Shown here: in pieces, positions 49,367-63,211 of the stretch | How the letters are laid out: each line of letters starts with the position of its first letter | Numbering within the stretch: the first letter of the stretch is position 1 | Assembly: GCF_051020975.1 (NCBI RefSeq) | Contig: NW_027478167.1 | Coordinates: 11,346,001-11,410,000 of the forward strand | Direction: 5' to 3' | DNA length: 64,000 bases | Source: Osmia lignaria lignaria | Taxonomy: Eukaryota; Arthropoda; Insecta; Hymenoptera; Megachilidae | Position numbers and translations under genes: made by a program | The notes under the pieces: model-generated | Told to the model about the DNA's origin: nothing | What the model saw: only the letters and a program-made list of their open reading frames with translations | Database searches by the model: none

Positions 49367-52300
49367 TTGCAGATTCAGCTCAAAGGAACTGGCCTGACGG
49401 ACATATTTCGAGATATTTCTTCTTCTTGTTGTTCTTCCTCTGCACAGCTAAGCTGGAAGTGGCATTTGCAGCTCGCAATAGTGCAGAGTTATCTCAAAGA
49501 AAGGGGCCACGGTGTTTCTGTATCTCTATTATGTCGGTGCGGCTTCGGAACTTTTAAATATCTTGATATATCTCGAGAACTACGCATCTGATCAAAAAAT
49601 ATCATAGAACATAAAAAGTAGGAAACTTAATTCTCTACAAAAAAGGTCTCTTAACATTTTGCCATAGCTCGCTTCGTTTCCGAGATATTTGCATATTTAT
49701 CTCAAGGGAAGGGGCCTGACGGACATATTTCGAGATATTTCTTCTTCTTGTTGTTCTTCTTCTGCACAGCTAAGCTGGAAGTGGCATTTGCGGCTCGCAC
49801 TAGTGCAGAGTTATCTCAAAGAAAGGGGCCACGGTGTTTCTGTATCTCTATTATGTTGGTGCGGCTTCGGAACTTTTAAATATCTTGATATATCTCGAGA
49901 ACTACGCATCTGATCAAAAAATATCATAGAACATAAAAGGTAGGAAACTTAATTCTCTACAAAAAAGGTCTCTTAACATTTTGCCATAGCTCGCTTCGTT
50001 TCCGAGATATTTGCATATTTATCTCAAGGGAAGGGGCCTGACGGACATATTTCGAGATATTTCTTCTTCTTGTTGTTCTTCTTCTGCACTGCTAAGCTGG
50101 AAGTGGCATTTGCGGCTCGCACTAGTGCAGAGTTATCTCAAAGAAAGGGGCCACGGTGTTTCTGTATCTCTATTATGTTGGTGCGGCTTCGGAACTTTTA
50201 AATATCTCGATATATCTCGAAAACTACGCTTCTGATCAAAAAATATCATAGAACATAAAAAGTAGGAAACTTAATTCTCTACAAAAAAGGTCTCTTAACA
50301 TTTTGCCATAGCTCTCTTCGTTTCCGAGATATTTGCAGATTTATCTCAAGGGAAGGGGCCTGACGGACATATTTCGAGATATTTCTTCTTCTTGTTGTTC
50401 TTCTTCTGCACAGCTAAGCTGGAAGTGGCATTTGCAGCTCGCAATAGTGCAGAGTTATCTCAAAGAAAGGGGCCACGGTGTTTCTGTATCTCTATTATGT
50501 TGGTGCGGCTTCGGAACTTTTAAATATCTTGATATATCTCGAGAACTACGCGTCTGATCAAAAAATATCATAGAACATAAAAAGTAGGAAACTTAATTCT
50601 CTACCACAACGGTCTCTTAACATTTTGCCACAGCTCGCTTCGTTTCCGAGATATTTGCATATTTATCTCAAGGGAAGGGGCCTGACGGACATATTTCGAG
50701 ATATTTCTTCTTCTTGTTGTTCTTCTTCTGCACAGCTAAGCTGGAAGTGGCATTTGCGGCTCGCACTAGTGCAGAGTTATCTCAAAGAAAGGGGCCACGG
50801 TGTTTCTGTATCTCTATTATGTTGGTGCGGCTTCGGAACTTTTAAATATCTCGATATATCTCGAAAACTACGCTTCTGATCAAAAAATATCATAGAACAT
50901 AAATTGTAGGAAACATAATTCTCTACAAAAAAGGTCTCTTAACATTTTGCCATAGCTCGCTTCGTTTCCGAGATATTTGCAGATTCAGCTCAAAGGAACT
51001 GGCCTGACGGACATATTTCGAGATATTTCTTCTTCTTGTTGTTCTTCCTCTGCACAGCTAAGCTGGAAGTGGCATTTGCAGCTCGCAATATTGCAGAGTT
51101 ATCTCACAGAAAGGGGCCACGGTGTTTCTGTATCTCTATTATGTTGGTGCGGCTTCGGAACTTTTAAATATCTTGATATATCTCGAGAACTACGCATCTG
51201 ATCAAAAAATATCATCGAACATAAAAAGTAGGAAACTTAATTCTCTACAAAAAAGGTCTCTTAACATTTTGCCATAGCTCGCTTCGTTTCCGAGATATTT
51301 GCAGATTCATCTCAAGGGAAGGGGTCTGACGGACATATTTCGAGATATTTCTTCTTCTTGTTGTTCTTCTTCTGCACAGCTAAGCCCGAAGTGGCATTTG
51401 CAGCTCGCAATAGTGCAGAGTTATCTCAAAGAAAGAGGCCACGGTGTTTCTGTACCTCTATTATGTTGGTGCAGCTTCGGAACTTTTAAATATCTTGATA
51501 TATCTCGAGAACTACGCATCTGATCAAAATATATCATCGAACATAAAAAGTAGGAAACTTAATTCTCTACAAAAAAGGTCTCTTAACATTTTGCCATAGC
51601 TCGCTTCGTTTCCGAGATATTTGCAGATTCAGCTCAAAGGAACTGGCCTGACGGACATATTTCGAGATATTTCTTCTTCTTGTTGTTCTTCCTCTGCACA
51701 GCTAAGCTGGAAGTGGCATTTACAGCTCGCAATAGTGCAGAGTTATCTCAAAGAAAGGGGCCACGGTGTTTCTGTATCTCTATTATGTTGGTGCGGCTTC
51801 GGAACTTTTAAATATCTTGATATATCTCGAGAACTACGCATCTGATCAAAAAATATCATAGAACATAAAAGGTAGGAAACTTAATTCTCTACAAAAAAGG
51901 TCTCTTAACATTTTGCCATAGCTCGCTTCGTTTCCGAGATATTTGCATATTTATCTCAAGGGAAGGGGCCTGACGGACATATTTCGAGATATTTCTTCTT
52001 CTTGTTGTTCTTCTTCTGCACAGCTAAGCTCGAAGTGGCATTTGCAGCTCGCAATAGTGCAGAGTTATCTCAAAGAAAGGGGCCACGGTGTTTCTGTATC
52101 TCTATTATGTTGGTGCGGCTTCGGAACTTTTAAATATCTCGATATATCTCGAAAACTACGCTTCTGATCAAAAAATATCATAGAACATAAATTGTAGGAA
52201 ACATAATTCTCTACAAAAAAGGTCTCTTAACATTTTGCCATAGCTCTCTTCGTTTCCGAGATATTTGCAGATTTATCTCAAGGGAAGGGGCCTGACGGAC

Positions 52301-54839
52301 ATATTTCGAGATATTTCTTCTTCTTGTTGTTCTTCTTCCGCACAGCTAAGCTGGAAGTGGCATTTGCAGCTCGCAATAGTGCAGAGTTATCTCAAAGAAA
52401 GGGGCCACGGTGTTTCTGTATCTCTATTATGTTGGTGCGGCTTCGGAACTTTTAAATATCTTGATATATCTCGAGAACTACGCGTCTGATCAAAAAATAT
52501 CATAGAACATAAAAAGTAGGAAACTTAATTCTCTACCACAACGGTCTCTTAACATTTTGCCACAGCTCGCTTCGTTTCCGAGATATTTGCATATTTATCT
52601 CAAGGGAAGGGGCCTGACGGACATATTTCGAGATATTTCTTCTTCTTGTTGTTCTTCTTCTGCACAGCTAAGCTGGAAGTGGCATTTGCGGCTCGCACTA
52701 GTGCAGAGTTATCTCAAAGAAAGGGGCCACGGTGTTTCTGTATCTCTATTATGTTGGTGCGGCTTCGGAACTTTTAAATATCTCGATATATCTCGAAAAC
52801 TACGCTTCTGATCAAAAAATATCATAGAACATAAATTGTAGGAAACATAATTCTCTACAAAAAAGGTCTCTTAACATTTTGCCATAGCTCGCTTCGTTTC
52901 CGAGATATTTGCAGATTCAGCTCAAAGGAACTGGCCTGACGGACATATTTCGAGATATTTCTTCTTCTTGTTGTTCTTCCTCTGCACAGCTAAGCTGGAA
53001 GTGGCATTTGCAGCTCGCAATATTGCAGAGTTATCTCACAGAAAGGGGCCACGGTGTTTCTGTATCTCTATTATGTTGGTGCGGCTTCGGAACTTTTAAA
53101 TATCTTGATATATCTCGAGAACTACGCATCTGATCAAAAAATATCATCGAACATAAAAAGTAGGAAACTTAATTCTCTACAAAAAAGGTCTCTTAACATT
53201 TTGCCATAGCTCGCTTCGTTTCCGAGATATTTGCAGATTCAGCTCAAAGGAACTGGCCTGACGGACATATTTCGAGATATTTCTTCTTCTTGTTGTTCTT
53301 CCTCTGCACAGCTAAGCTGGAAGTGGCATTTGCAGCTCGCAATATTGCAGAGTTATCTCACAGAAAGGGGCCACGGTGTTTCTGTATCTCTATTATGTTG
53401 GTGCGGCTTCGGAACTTTTAAATATCTTGATATATCTCGAGAACTAAGCATCTGATCAAAAAATATCATAGAACATAAAAAGTAGGAAACTTAATTCTCT
53501 ACAAAAAAGGTCTCTTAACATTTTGCCATAGCTCGCTTCGTTTCCGAGATATTTGCATATTTATCTCAAGGGAAGGGGCCTGACGGACATATTTCGAGAT
53601 GTTTCTTCTTCTTGTTGTTCTTCTTCTGCACAGCTAAGCTGGAAGTGGCATTTGCGGCTCGCACTAGTGCAGAGTTATCTCAAAGAAAGGGGCCACGGTG
53701 TTTCTGTATCTCTATTATGTTGGTGCGGCTTCGGAACTTTTAAATATCTCGATATATCTCGAAAACTACGCTTCTGATCAAAAAATATCATAGAACATAA
53801 ATTGTAGGAAATATAATTCTCTACAAAAAAGGTCTCTTAACATTTTGCCATAGCTCTCTTCGTTTCCGAGATATTTGCAGATTTATCTCAAGGGAAGGGG
53901 CCTGACGGACATATTTCGAGATATTTCTTCTTCTTGTTGTTCTTCTTCTGCACAGCTAAGCTGGAAGTGGCATTTGCAGCTCGCAATAGTGCAGAGTTAT
54001 CTCAAAGAAAGGGGCCACGGTGTTTCTGTATCTCTATTATGTTGGTGCGGCTTCGGAACTTTTAAATATCTTGATATATCTCGAGAACTACGCGTCTGAT
54101 CAAAAAATATCATAGAACATAAAAAGTAGGAAACATAATTCTCTACCACAACGGTCTCTTAACATTTTGCCACAGCTCGCTTCGTTTCCGAGATATTTGC
54201 ATATATATCTCAAGGGAAGGGGCCTGACGGACATATTTCGAGATATTTCTTCTTCTTGTTGTTCTTCTTCTGCACAGCTAAGCTGGAAGTGGCATTTGCG
54301 GCTCGCACTAGTGCAGAGTTATCTCAAAGAAAGGGGCCACGGTGTTTCTATATCTCTATTATGTTGGTGGGGCTTCGGAACTTTTAAATATCTCGATATA
54401 TCTCGAAAACTACGCTTCTGATCAAAAAATATCATAGAACATAAATTGTAGGAAACATAATTCTCTACAAAAAAGGTCTCTTAACATTTTGCCATAGCTC
54501 GCTTCGTTTCCGAGATATTTGCAGATTCATCTCAAGGGAAGGGGTCTGACGGACATATTTCGAGATATTTCTTCTTCTTGTTGTTCTTCTTCTGCACAGC
54601 TAAGCTCGAAGTGGCATTTGCAGCTCGCAATAGTGCAGAGTTATCTCAAAGAAAGAGGCCACGGTGTTTCTGTACCTCTATTATGTTGGTGCAGCTTCGG
54701 AACTTTTAAATATCTTGATATATCTCGAGAACTACGCATCTGATCAAAAAATATCATGAACATAAAAAGTAGGAAACTTAATTCTCTACAAAAAAGGTCT
54801 CTTAACATTTTGCCATAGCTCGCTTCGTTTCCGAGATAT
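49367..54839 (+). repeat. 17-unit HOR (5,474 bp), copy 2
   Basis: All the diagnostic sites I compared with copy 1, about a dozen, recur 5,474 bp later without mismatch. The exception is the last unit (54519), which differs from 49045 by ggggtctg, aagctcgaag, aaagaggcc and a 1-bp deletion near 54757. The copy is thus identical, as far as I can see, for sixteen units. Such identity over 5 kb should be checked against reads. Confidence 0.93.
54519..54839 (+). repeat. 321-bp unit (-1 bp) at the end of the 17-unit HOR
   Basis: Class i unit (aagctcgaag, aaagaggcc, gtgcagcttc). Its 3' part reads atatcatgaacat where relatives at 57416 and 59670 read atatcatcgaacat, a loss of one C between 54757 and 54758. 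Confidence 0.92.
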
Positions 54840-57800
54840 TTGCAGATTTATCTCAAGGGAAGTGGCCTGACGGACATATTTCGAGATATTTCTTCTTCTT
54901 GTTGTTCTTCTTCTGCACAGCTAAGCTGGAAGTGGCATTTGCCGCTCGCACTAGTGCAGAGTTATCTCAAAGAAAGGGGCCACGGTGTTTCTGTATCTCT
55001 ATTATGTTGGTGCGGCTTCGGAACTTTTAAATATCTTGATATATCTCGAGAACTACGCATCTGATCAAAAAATATCATAGAACACAAAAAGTAGGAAACT
55101 TAATTCTCTACAAAAAAGGTCTCTTAACATTTTGCCATAGCTCGCTTCGTTTCCGAGATATTTGCAGATTTATCTCAAGGGAAGGGGCCTAACGGACATA
55201 TTTCGAGATATTTCTTCTTCTTGTTGTTCTTCTTCTGCACAGCTAAACTGGAAGTGGCATTTCCAGCTCGCAATAGTGCAGAGTTATCTCAAAGAAAGGG
55301 GCCACGGTGTTTCTGTATCTCTATTATGTTGGTGCGGCTTCGGAACTTTTAAATATCTTGATATATCTCGAGAACTACGCATCTGATCAAAAAATATCAT
55401 AGAACATCAAAAGTAGGAAACTTAATTCTCTACAAAAAAGGTCTCTTAACATTTTGCCATAGCTCGCTTCGTTTCCGAGATATTTGCAGATTTATCTCAA
55501 GGGAAGGGGCCTGACGGACATATTTCGAGATATTTCTTCTTCTTGTTGTTCTTCTTCTGCACAGCTAAGCTGGAAGTGGCATTTGCGGCTCGCACTAGTG
55601 CAGAGTTATCTCAAAGAAAGGGGCCACGGTGTTTCTGTATCTCTATTATGTTGGTGCGGCTTCGGAACTTTTAAATATCTTGATATATCTCGAGAACTAC
55701 GCATCTGATCAAAAAATATCATAGAACATAAAAAGTAGGAAACTTAATTCCCTACAAAAAAGGTCTCTTAACATTTTGCCATAGCTCGCTTCGTTTCCGA
55801 GATATTTGCATATTTATCTCAAGGGAAGGGGCCTGACGGACATATTTCGAGATATTTCTTCTTCTTGTTGTTCTTCTTCTGCACAGCTAAGCTGGAAGTG
55901 GCATTTGCGGCTCGCACTAGTGCAGAGTTATCTCAAAGAAAGGGGCCACGGTGTTTCTGTATCTCTATTATGTTGGTGCGGCTTCGGAACTTTTAAATAT
56001 CTCGATATATCTCGAAAACTACGCTTCTGATCAAAAAATATCATAGAACATAAATTGTAGGAAACATAATTCTCTACAAAAAAGGTCTCTTAACATTTTG
56101 CCATAGCTCGCTTCGTTTCCGAGATATTTGCAGATTCAGCTCAAAGGAACTGGCCTGACGGACATATTTCGAGATATTTCTTCTTCTTGTTGTTCTTCCT
56201 CTGCACAGCTAAGCTGGAAGTGGCATTTGCGGCTCGCACTAGTGCAGAGTTATCTCAAAGAAAGGGGCCACGGTGTTTCTGTATCTCTATTATGTTGGTG
56301 CGGCTTCGGAACTTTTAAATATCTCGATATATCTCGAAAACTACGCTTCTGATCAAAAAATATCAGAGAACATAAATTGTAGGAAATATAATTCTCTACA
56401 AAAAAGGTCTCTTAACATTTTGCCATAGCTCTCTTCGTTTCCGAGATATTTGCAGATTTATCTCAAGGGAAGGGGCCTGACGGACATATTTCGAGATATT
56501 TCTTCTTCTTGTTGTTCTTCTTCTGCACAGCTAAGCTGGAAGTGGCATTTGCAGCTCGCAATAGTGCAGAGTTATCTCAAAGAAAGGGGCCACGGTGTTT
56601 CTGTATCTCTATTATGTTGGTGCGGCTTCGGAACTTTTAAATATCTTGATATATCTCGAGAACTACGCGTCTGATCAAAAAATATCATAGAACATAAAAA
56701 GTAGGAAACATAATTCTCTACCACAACGGTCTCTTAACATTTTGCCACAGCTCGCTTCGTTTCCGAGATATTTGCATATTTATCTCAAGGGAAGGGGCCT
56801 GACGGACATATTTCGAGATATTTCTTCTTCTTGTTGTTCTTCTTCCGCACAGCTAAGCTGGAAGTGGCATTTGCAGCTCGCAATAGTGCAGAGTTATCTC
56901 AAAGAAAGGGGCCACGGTGTTTCTGTATCTCTTTTATGTTGGTGCGGCTTCGGAACTTTTAAATATCTTGATATATCTCGAGAACTACGCGTCTGATCAA
57001 AAAATATCATAGAACATAAAAAGTAGGAAACTTAATTCTCTACCACAACGGTCTCTTAACATTTTGCCACAGCTCGCTTCGTTTCCGAGATATTTGCATA
57101 TTTATCTCAAGGGAAGGGGCCTGACGGACATATTTCGAGATATTTCTTCTTCTTGTTGTTCTTCTTCTGCACAGCTAAGCTGGAAGTGGCATTTGCGGCT
57201 CGCACTAGTGCAGAGTTATCTCAAAGAAAGGGGCCACGGTGTTTCTGTATCTCTATTATGTTGGTGCGGCTTCGGAACTTTTAAATATCTCGATATATCT
57301 CGAAAACTACGCTTCTGATCAAAAAATATCATAGAACATAAATTGTAGGAAACATAATTCTCTACAAAAAAGGTCTCTTAACATTTTGCCATAGCTCGCT
57401 TCGTTTCCGAGATATTTGCAGATTCATCTCAAGGGAAGGGGTCTGACGGACATATTTCGAGATATTTCTTCTTCTTGTTGTTCTTCTTCTGCACAGCTAA
57501 GCTCGAAGTGGCATTTGCAGCTCGCAATAGTGCAGAGTTATCTCAAAGAAAGAGGCCACGGTGTTTCTGTACCTCTATTATGTTGGTGCAGCTTCGGAAC
57601 TTTTAAATATCTTGATATATCTCGAGAACTACGCATCTGATCAAAAAATATCATCGAACATAAAAAGTAGGAAACTTAATTCTCTACAAAAAAGGTCTCT
57701 TAACATTTTGCCATAGCTCGCTTCGTTTCCGAGATATTTGCAGATATATCTCAAGGGAAGGGGCCTGACGGACATATTTCGAGATATTTCTTCTTCTTGT

Positions 57801-58703
57801 TGTTCTTCCTCTGCACAGCTAAGCTGGAAGTGGCATTTGCAGCTCGCAATAGTGCAGAGTTATCTCAAAGAAAGGGGCCACGGTGTTTCTGTATCTCTAT
57901 TATGTTGGTGCGGCTTCGGAACTTTTAAATATCTTGATATATCTCGAGAACTACGCATCTGATCAAAAAATATCATAGAACATAAAAAGTAGGAAACGTA
58001 ATTCTCTACAAAAAAGGTCTCTTAATATTTTGCCACAGCTCGCTTCGTTTCCGAGATATTTGCATATATATCTCAAGGGAAGGGGCCTGACGGACATGTT
58101 TCGAGATATTTCTTCTTCTTGTTGTTTTTCTTCTGCACAGCTAAGCTGGAAGTGGCATTTGCGGCTCGCACTAGTGCAGAGTTATCTCAAAGAAAGGGGC
58201 CACGGTGTTTCTGTATCTCTATTATGTTGGTGCGGCTTCGGAACTTTTAAATATCTTGATATATCTCGGGAACTACGCATCTGATCAAAAAATATCATAG
58301 AACATAAAAAGTAGGAAACATAATTCTCTACAAAAAAGGTCTCTTAACATTTTGCCATAGCTCGCTTCGTTTCCGAGATATTTGCAGATTTATCTCAAGG
58401 GAAGGGGCCTGACGGACATATTTCGAGATATTTCTTCTTCTTGTTGTTCTTCTTCTGCACAGCTAAGCTGGAAGTGGCATTTGCGGCTCGCACTAGTGCA
58501 GAGTTATCTCAAAGAAAGGGGCCACGGTGTTTCTGTATCTCTATTATGTTGGTGCGGCTTCGGAACTTTTAAATATCTTGATATATCTCGAGAACTACGC
58601 ATCTGATCAAAAAATATCATAGAACATAAAAAGTAGGAAACTTAATTCTCTACAAAAAAGGTCTCTTAACATTTTGCCATAGCTCGCTTCGTTTCCGAGA
58701 TAT
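54840..58703 (+). repeat. 12-unit HOR (3,864 bp), copy 1
   Basis: Units a-l: a 54840 (gggaagtggcc, gccgctcgc), b 55162 (cctaacgg, aaactgg; followed by aacatcaaaag), c 55484, d 55806, e 56128 (attcagctcaaagg; ends atcagagaac), f 56450 (acgcgtctg), g 56772 (hybrid), h 57094, i 57416 (aaagaggcc, gtgcagcttc), j 57738 (followed by gaaacgtaattc), k 58060 (acatgtttcg), l 58382. Units f to i are close to units of the 17-unit HOR, so the two HORs share ancestry. k has one private T (gttgtttttc). Confidence 0.93.
56772..57093 (+). repeat. Hybrid unit g (breakpoint 56777-56846)
   Basis: The 5' part (gccacagctc before it, gcatatttatctc) is of the class seen at 57094. The 3' part (cttccgcacagc, acgcgtctg) is of the class seen at 46791 and 52265. 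The product adds a unit between f and h. Confidence 0.85.
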
Positions 58704-60957
58704 TTGCATATTTATCTCAAGGGAAGTGGCCTGACGGACATATTTCGAGATATTTCTTCTTCTTGTTGTTCTTCTTCTGCACAGCTAAGCTGGAAGTGGC
58801 ATTTGCCGCTCGCACTAGTGCAGAGTTATCTCAAAGAAAGGGGCCACGGTGTTTCTGTATCTCTATTATGTTGGTGCGGCTTCGGAACTTTTAAATATCT
58901 TGATATATCTCGAGAACTACGCATCTGATCAAAAAATATCATAGAACACAAAAAGTAGGAAACTTAATTCTCTACAAAAAAGGTCTCTTAACATTTTGCC
59001 ATAGCTCGCTTCGTTTCCGAGATATTTGCAGATTTATCTCAAGGGAAGGGGCCTAACGGACATATTTCGAGATATTTCTTCTTCTTGTTGTTCTTCTTCT
59101 GCACAGCTAAACTGGAAGTGGCATTTCCAGCTCGCAATAGTGCAGAGTTATCTCAAAGAAAGGGGCCACGGTGTTTCTGTATCTCTATTATGTTGGTGCG
59201 GCTTCGGAACTTTTAAATATCTTGATATATCTCGAGAACTACGCATCTGATCAAAAAATATCATAGAACATCAAAAGTAGGAAACTTAATTCTCTACAAA
59301 AAAGGTCTCTTAACATTTTGCCATAGCTCGCTTCGTTTCCGAGATATTTGCAGATTTATCTCAAGGGAAGGGGCCTGACGGACATATTTCGAGATATTTC
59401 TTCTTCTTGTTGTTCTTCTTCTGCACAGCTAAGCTGGAAGTGGCATTTGCGGCTCGCACTAGTGCAGAGTTATCTCAAAGAAAGGGGCCACGGTGTTTCT
59501 GTATCTCTATTATGTTGGTGCGGCTTCGGAACTTTTAAATATCTCGATATATCTCGAAAACTACGCTTCTGATCAAAAAATATCATAGAACATAAATTGT
59601 AGGAAACATAATTCTCTACAAAAAAGGTCTCTTAACATTTTGCCATAGCTCGCTTCGTTTCCGAGATATTTGCAGATTCATCTCAAGGGAAGGGGTCTGA
59701 CGGACATATTTCGAGATATTTCTTCTTCTTGTTGTTCTTCTTCTGCACAGCTAAGCTCGAAGTGGCATTTGCAGCTCGCAATAGTGCAGAGTTATCTCAA
59801 AGAAAGAGGCCACGGTGTTTCTGTACCTCTATTATGTTGGTGCAGCTTCGGAACTTTTAAATATCTTGATATATCTCGAGAACTACGCATCTGATCAAAA
59901 AATATCATCGAACATAAAAAGTAGGAAACTTAATTCTCTACAAAAAAGGTCTCTTAACATTTTGCCATAGCTCGCTTCGTTTCCGAGATATTTGCAGATA
60001 TATCTCAAGGGAAGGGGCCTGACGGACATATTTCGAGATATTTCTTCTTCTTGTTGTTCTTCCTCTGCACAGCTAAGCTGGAAGTGGCATTTGCAGCTCG
60101 CAATAGTGCAGAGTTATCTCAAAGAAAGGGGCCACGGTGTTTCTGTATCTCTATTATGTTGGTGCGGCTTCGGAACTTTTAAATATCTTGATATATCTCG
60201 AGAACTACGCATCTGATCAAAAAATATCATAGAACATAAAAAGTAGGAAACGTAATTCTCTACAAAAAAGGTCTCTTAATATTTTGCCACAGCTCGCTTC
60301 GTTTCCGAGATATTTGCATATATATCTCAAGGGAAGGGGCCTGACGGACATGTTTCGAGATATTTCTTCTTCTTGTTGTTCTTCTTCTGCACAGCTAAGC
60401 TGGAAGTGGCATTTGCGGCTCGCACTAGTGCAGAGTTATCTCAAAGAAAGGGGCCACGGTGTTTCTGTATCTCTATTATGTTGGTGCGGCTTCGGAACTT
60501 TTAAATATCTTGATATATCTCGGGAACTACGCATCTGATCAAAAAATATCATAGAACATAAAAAGTAGGAAACATAATTCTCTACAAAAAAGGTCTCTTA
60601 ACATTTTGCCATAGCTCGCTTCGTTTCCGAGATATTTGCAGATTTATCTCAAGGGAAGGGGCCTGACGGACATATTTCGAGATATTTCTTCTTCTTGTTG
60701 TTCTTCTTCTGCACAGCTAAGCTGGAAGTGGCATTTGCGGCTCGCACTAGTGCAGAGTTATCTCAAAGAAAGGGGCCACGGTGTTTCTGTATCTCTATTA
60801 TGTTGGTGCGGCTTCGGAACTTTTAAATATCTTGATATATCTCGAGAACTACGCATCTGATCAAAAAATATCATAGAACATAAAAAGTAGGAAACTTAAT
60901 TCTCTACAAAAAAGGTCTCTTAACATTTTGCCATAGCTCGCTTCGTTTCCGAGATAT
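58704..60957 (+). repeat. 12-unit HOR, copy 2, reduced to 7 units (2,254 bp)
   Basis: Unit order is a (58704), b (59026), c/h hybrid (59348), i (59670), j (59992), k (60314), l (60636). Compared with copy 1 it lacks d to g and has c and h fused, a net loss of five units (1,610 bp) at exact register. Confidence 0.94.
59348..59669 (+). repeat. Hybrid unit c/h (breakpoint 59353-59544)
   Basis: The 5' end (aacatcaaaag before it, gcagatttatctc) is unit c. The 3' end (tctcgatatatctcgaaaac, gcttctg, aaattgtagg) is unit h. The middle is the same in both parents, so the point cannot be narrowed. It is the fusion point of the five-unit deletion in the 7-unit HOR copy. Confidence 0.92.
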
Positions 60958-62889
60958 TTGCATATTTATCTCAAGGGAAGTGGCCTGACGGACATATTTC
61001 GAGATATTTCTTCTTCTTGTTGTTCTTCTTCTGCACAGCTAAGCTGGAAGTGGCATTTGCCGCTCGCACTAGTGCAGAGTTATCTCAAAGAAAGGGGCCA
61101 CGGTGTTTCTGTATCTCTATTATGTTGGTGCGGCTTCGGAACTTTTAAATATCTTGATATATCTCGAGAACTACGCATCTGATCAAAAAATATCATAGAA
61201 CACAAAAAGTAGGAAACTTAATTCTCTACAAAAAAGGTCTCTTAACATTTTGCCATAGCTCGCTTCGTTTCCGAGATATTTGCAGATTTATCTCAAGGGA
61301 AGGGGCCTAACGGACATATTTCGAGATATTTCTTCTTCTTGTTGTTCTTCTTCTGCACAGCTAAACTGGAAGTGGCATTTCCAGCTCGCAATAGTGCAGA
61401 GTTATCTCAAAGAAAGGGGCCACGGTGTTTCTGTATCTCTATTATGTTGGTGCGGCTTCGGAACTTTTAAATATCTTGATATATCTCGAGAACTACGCAT
61501 CTGATCAAAAAATATCATAGAACATCAAAAGTAGGAAACTTAATTCTCTACAAAAAAGGTCTCTTAACATTTTGCCATAGCTCGCTTCGTTTCCGAGATA
61601 TTTGCAGATTTATCTCAAGGGAAGGGGCCTGACGGACATATTTCGAGATATTTCTTCTTCTTGTTGTTCTTCTTCTGCACAGCTAAGCTGGAAGTGGCAT
61701 TTGCGGCTCGCACTAGTGCAGAGTTATCTCAAAGAAAGGGGCCACGGTGTTTCTGTATCTCTATTATGTTGGTGCGGCTTCAGAACTTTTAAATATCTTG
61801 ATATATCTCGAGAACTACGCATCTGATCAAAAAATATCATAGAACATAAAAAGTAGGAAACTTAATTCTCTACAAAAAAGGTCTCTTAACATTTTGCCAT
61901 AGCTCGCTTCGTTTCCGAGATATTTGCATATTTATCTCAAGGGAAGGGGCCTGACGGACATATTTCGAGATATTTCTTCTTCTTGTTGTTCTTCTTCTGC
62001 ACAGCTAAGCTGGAAGTGGCATTTGCGGCTCGCACTAGTGCAGAGTTATCTCAAAGAAAGGGGCCACGGTGTTTCTGTATCTCTATTATGTTGGTGCGGC
62101 TTCGGAACTTTTAAATATCTCGATATATCTCGAAAACTACGCTTCTGATCAAAAAATATCATAGAACATAAATTGTAGGAAACATAATTCTCTACAAAAA
62201 AGGTCTCTTAACATTTTGCCATAGCTCGCTTCGTTTCCGAGATATTTGCAGATTCAGCTCAAAGGAACTGGCCTGACGGACATATTTCGAGATATTTCTT
62301 CTTCTTGTTGTTCTTCCTCTGCACAGCTAAGCTGGAAGTGGCATTTGCGGCTCGCACTAGTGCAGAGTTATCTCAAAGAAAGGGGCCACGGTGTTTCTGT
62401 ATCTCTATTATGTTGGTGCGGCTTCGGAACTTTTAAATATCTCGATATATCTCGAAAACTACGCTTCTGATCAAAAAATATCAGAGAACATAAATTGTAG
62501 GAAATATAATTCTCTACAAAAAAGGTCTCTTAACATTTTGCCATAGCTCTCTTCGTTTCCGAGATATTTGCAGATTTATCTCAAGGGAAGGGGCCTGACG
62601 GACATATTTCGAGATATTTCTTCTTCTTGTTGTTCTTCTTCTGCACAGCTAAGCTGGAAGTGGCATTTGCAGCTCGCAATAGTGCAGAGTTATCTCAAAG
62701 AAAGGGGCCACGGTGTTTCTGTATCTCTATTATGTTGGTGCGGCTTCGGAACTTTTAAATATCTTGATATATCTCGAGAACTACGCGTCTGATCAAAAAA
62801 TATCATAGAACATAAAAAGTAGGAAACATAATTCTCTACCACAACGGTCTCTTAACATTTTGCCACAGCTCGCTTCGTTTCCGAGATAT

Positions 62890-63211
62890 TTGCATATGTA
62901 TCTCAAGGGAAGGGGCCTGACGGACATATTTCGAGATATTTCTTCTTCTTGTTGTTCTTCTTCCGCACAGCTAAGCTGGAAGTGGCATTTGCAGCTCGCA
63001 ATAGTGCAGAGTTATCTCAAAGAAAGGGGCCACGGTGTTTCTGTATCTCTATTATGTTGGTGCGGCTTCGGAACTTTTAAATATCTTGATATATCTCGAG
63101 AACTACGCGTCTGATCAAAAAATATCATAGAACATAAAAAGTAGGAAACTTAATTCTCTACCACAACGGTCTCTTAACATTTTGCCACAGCTCGCTTCGT
63201 TTCCGAGATAT
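62890..63211 (+). repeat. Hybrid unit g, copy in third HOR
   Basis: Same mosaic as the unit at 56772 (gccacagctc and gcatat at the 5' side, cttccgcac and acgcgtctg at the 3' side), six HOR units after unit a in both copies. It differs at catatgtatc and ctattatg. The hybrid therefore predates the duplication of the 12-unit HOR. Confidence 0.84.
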
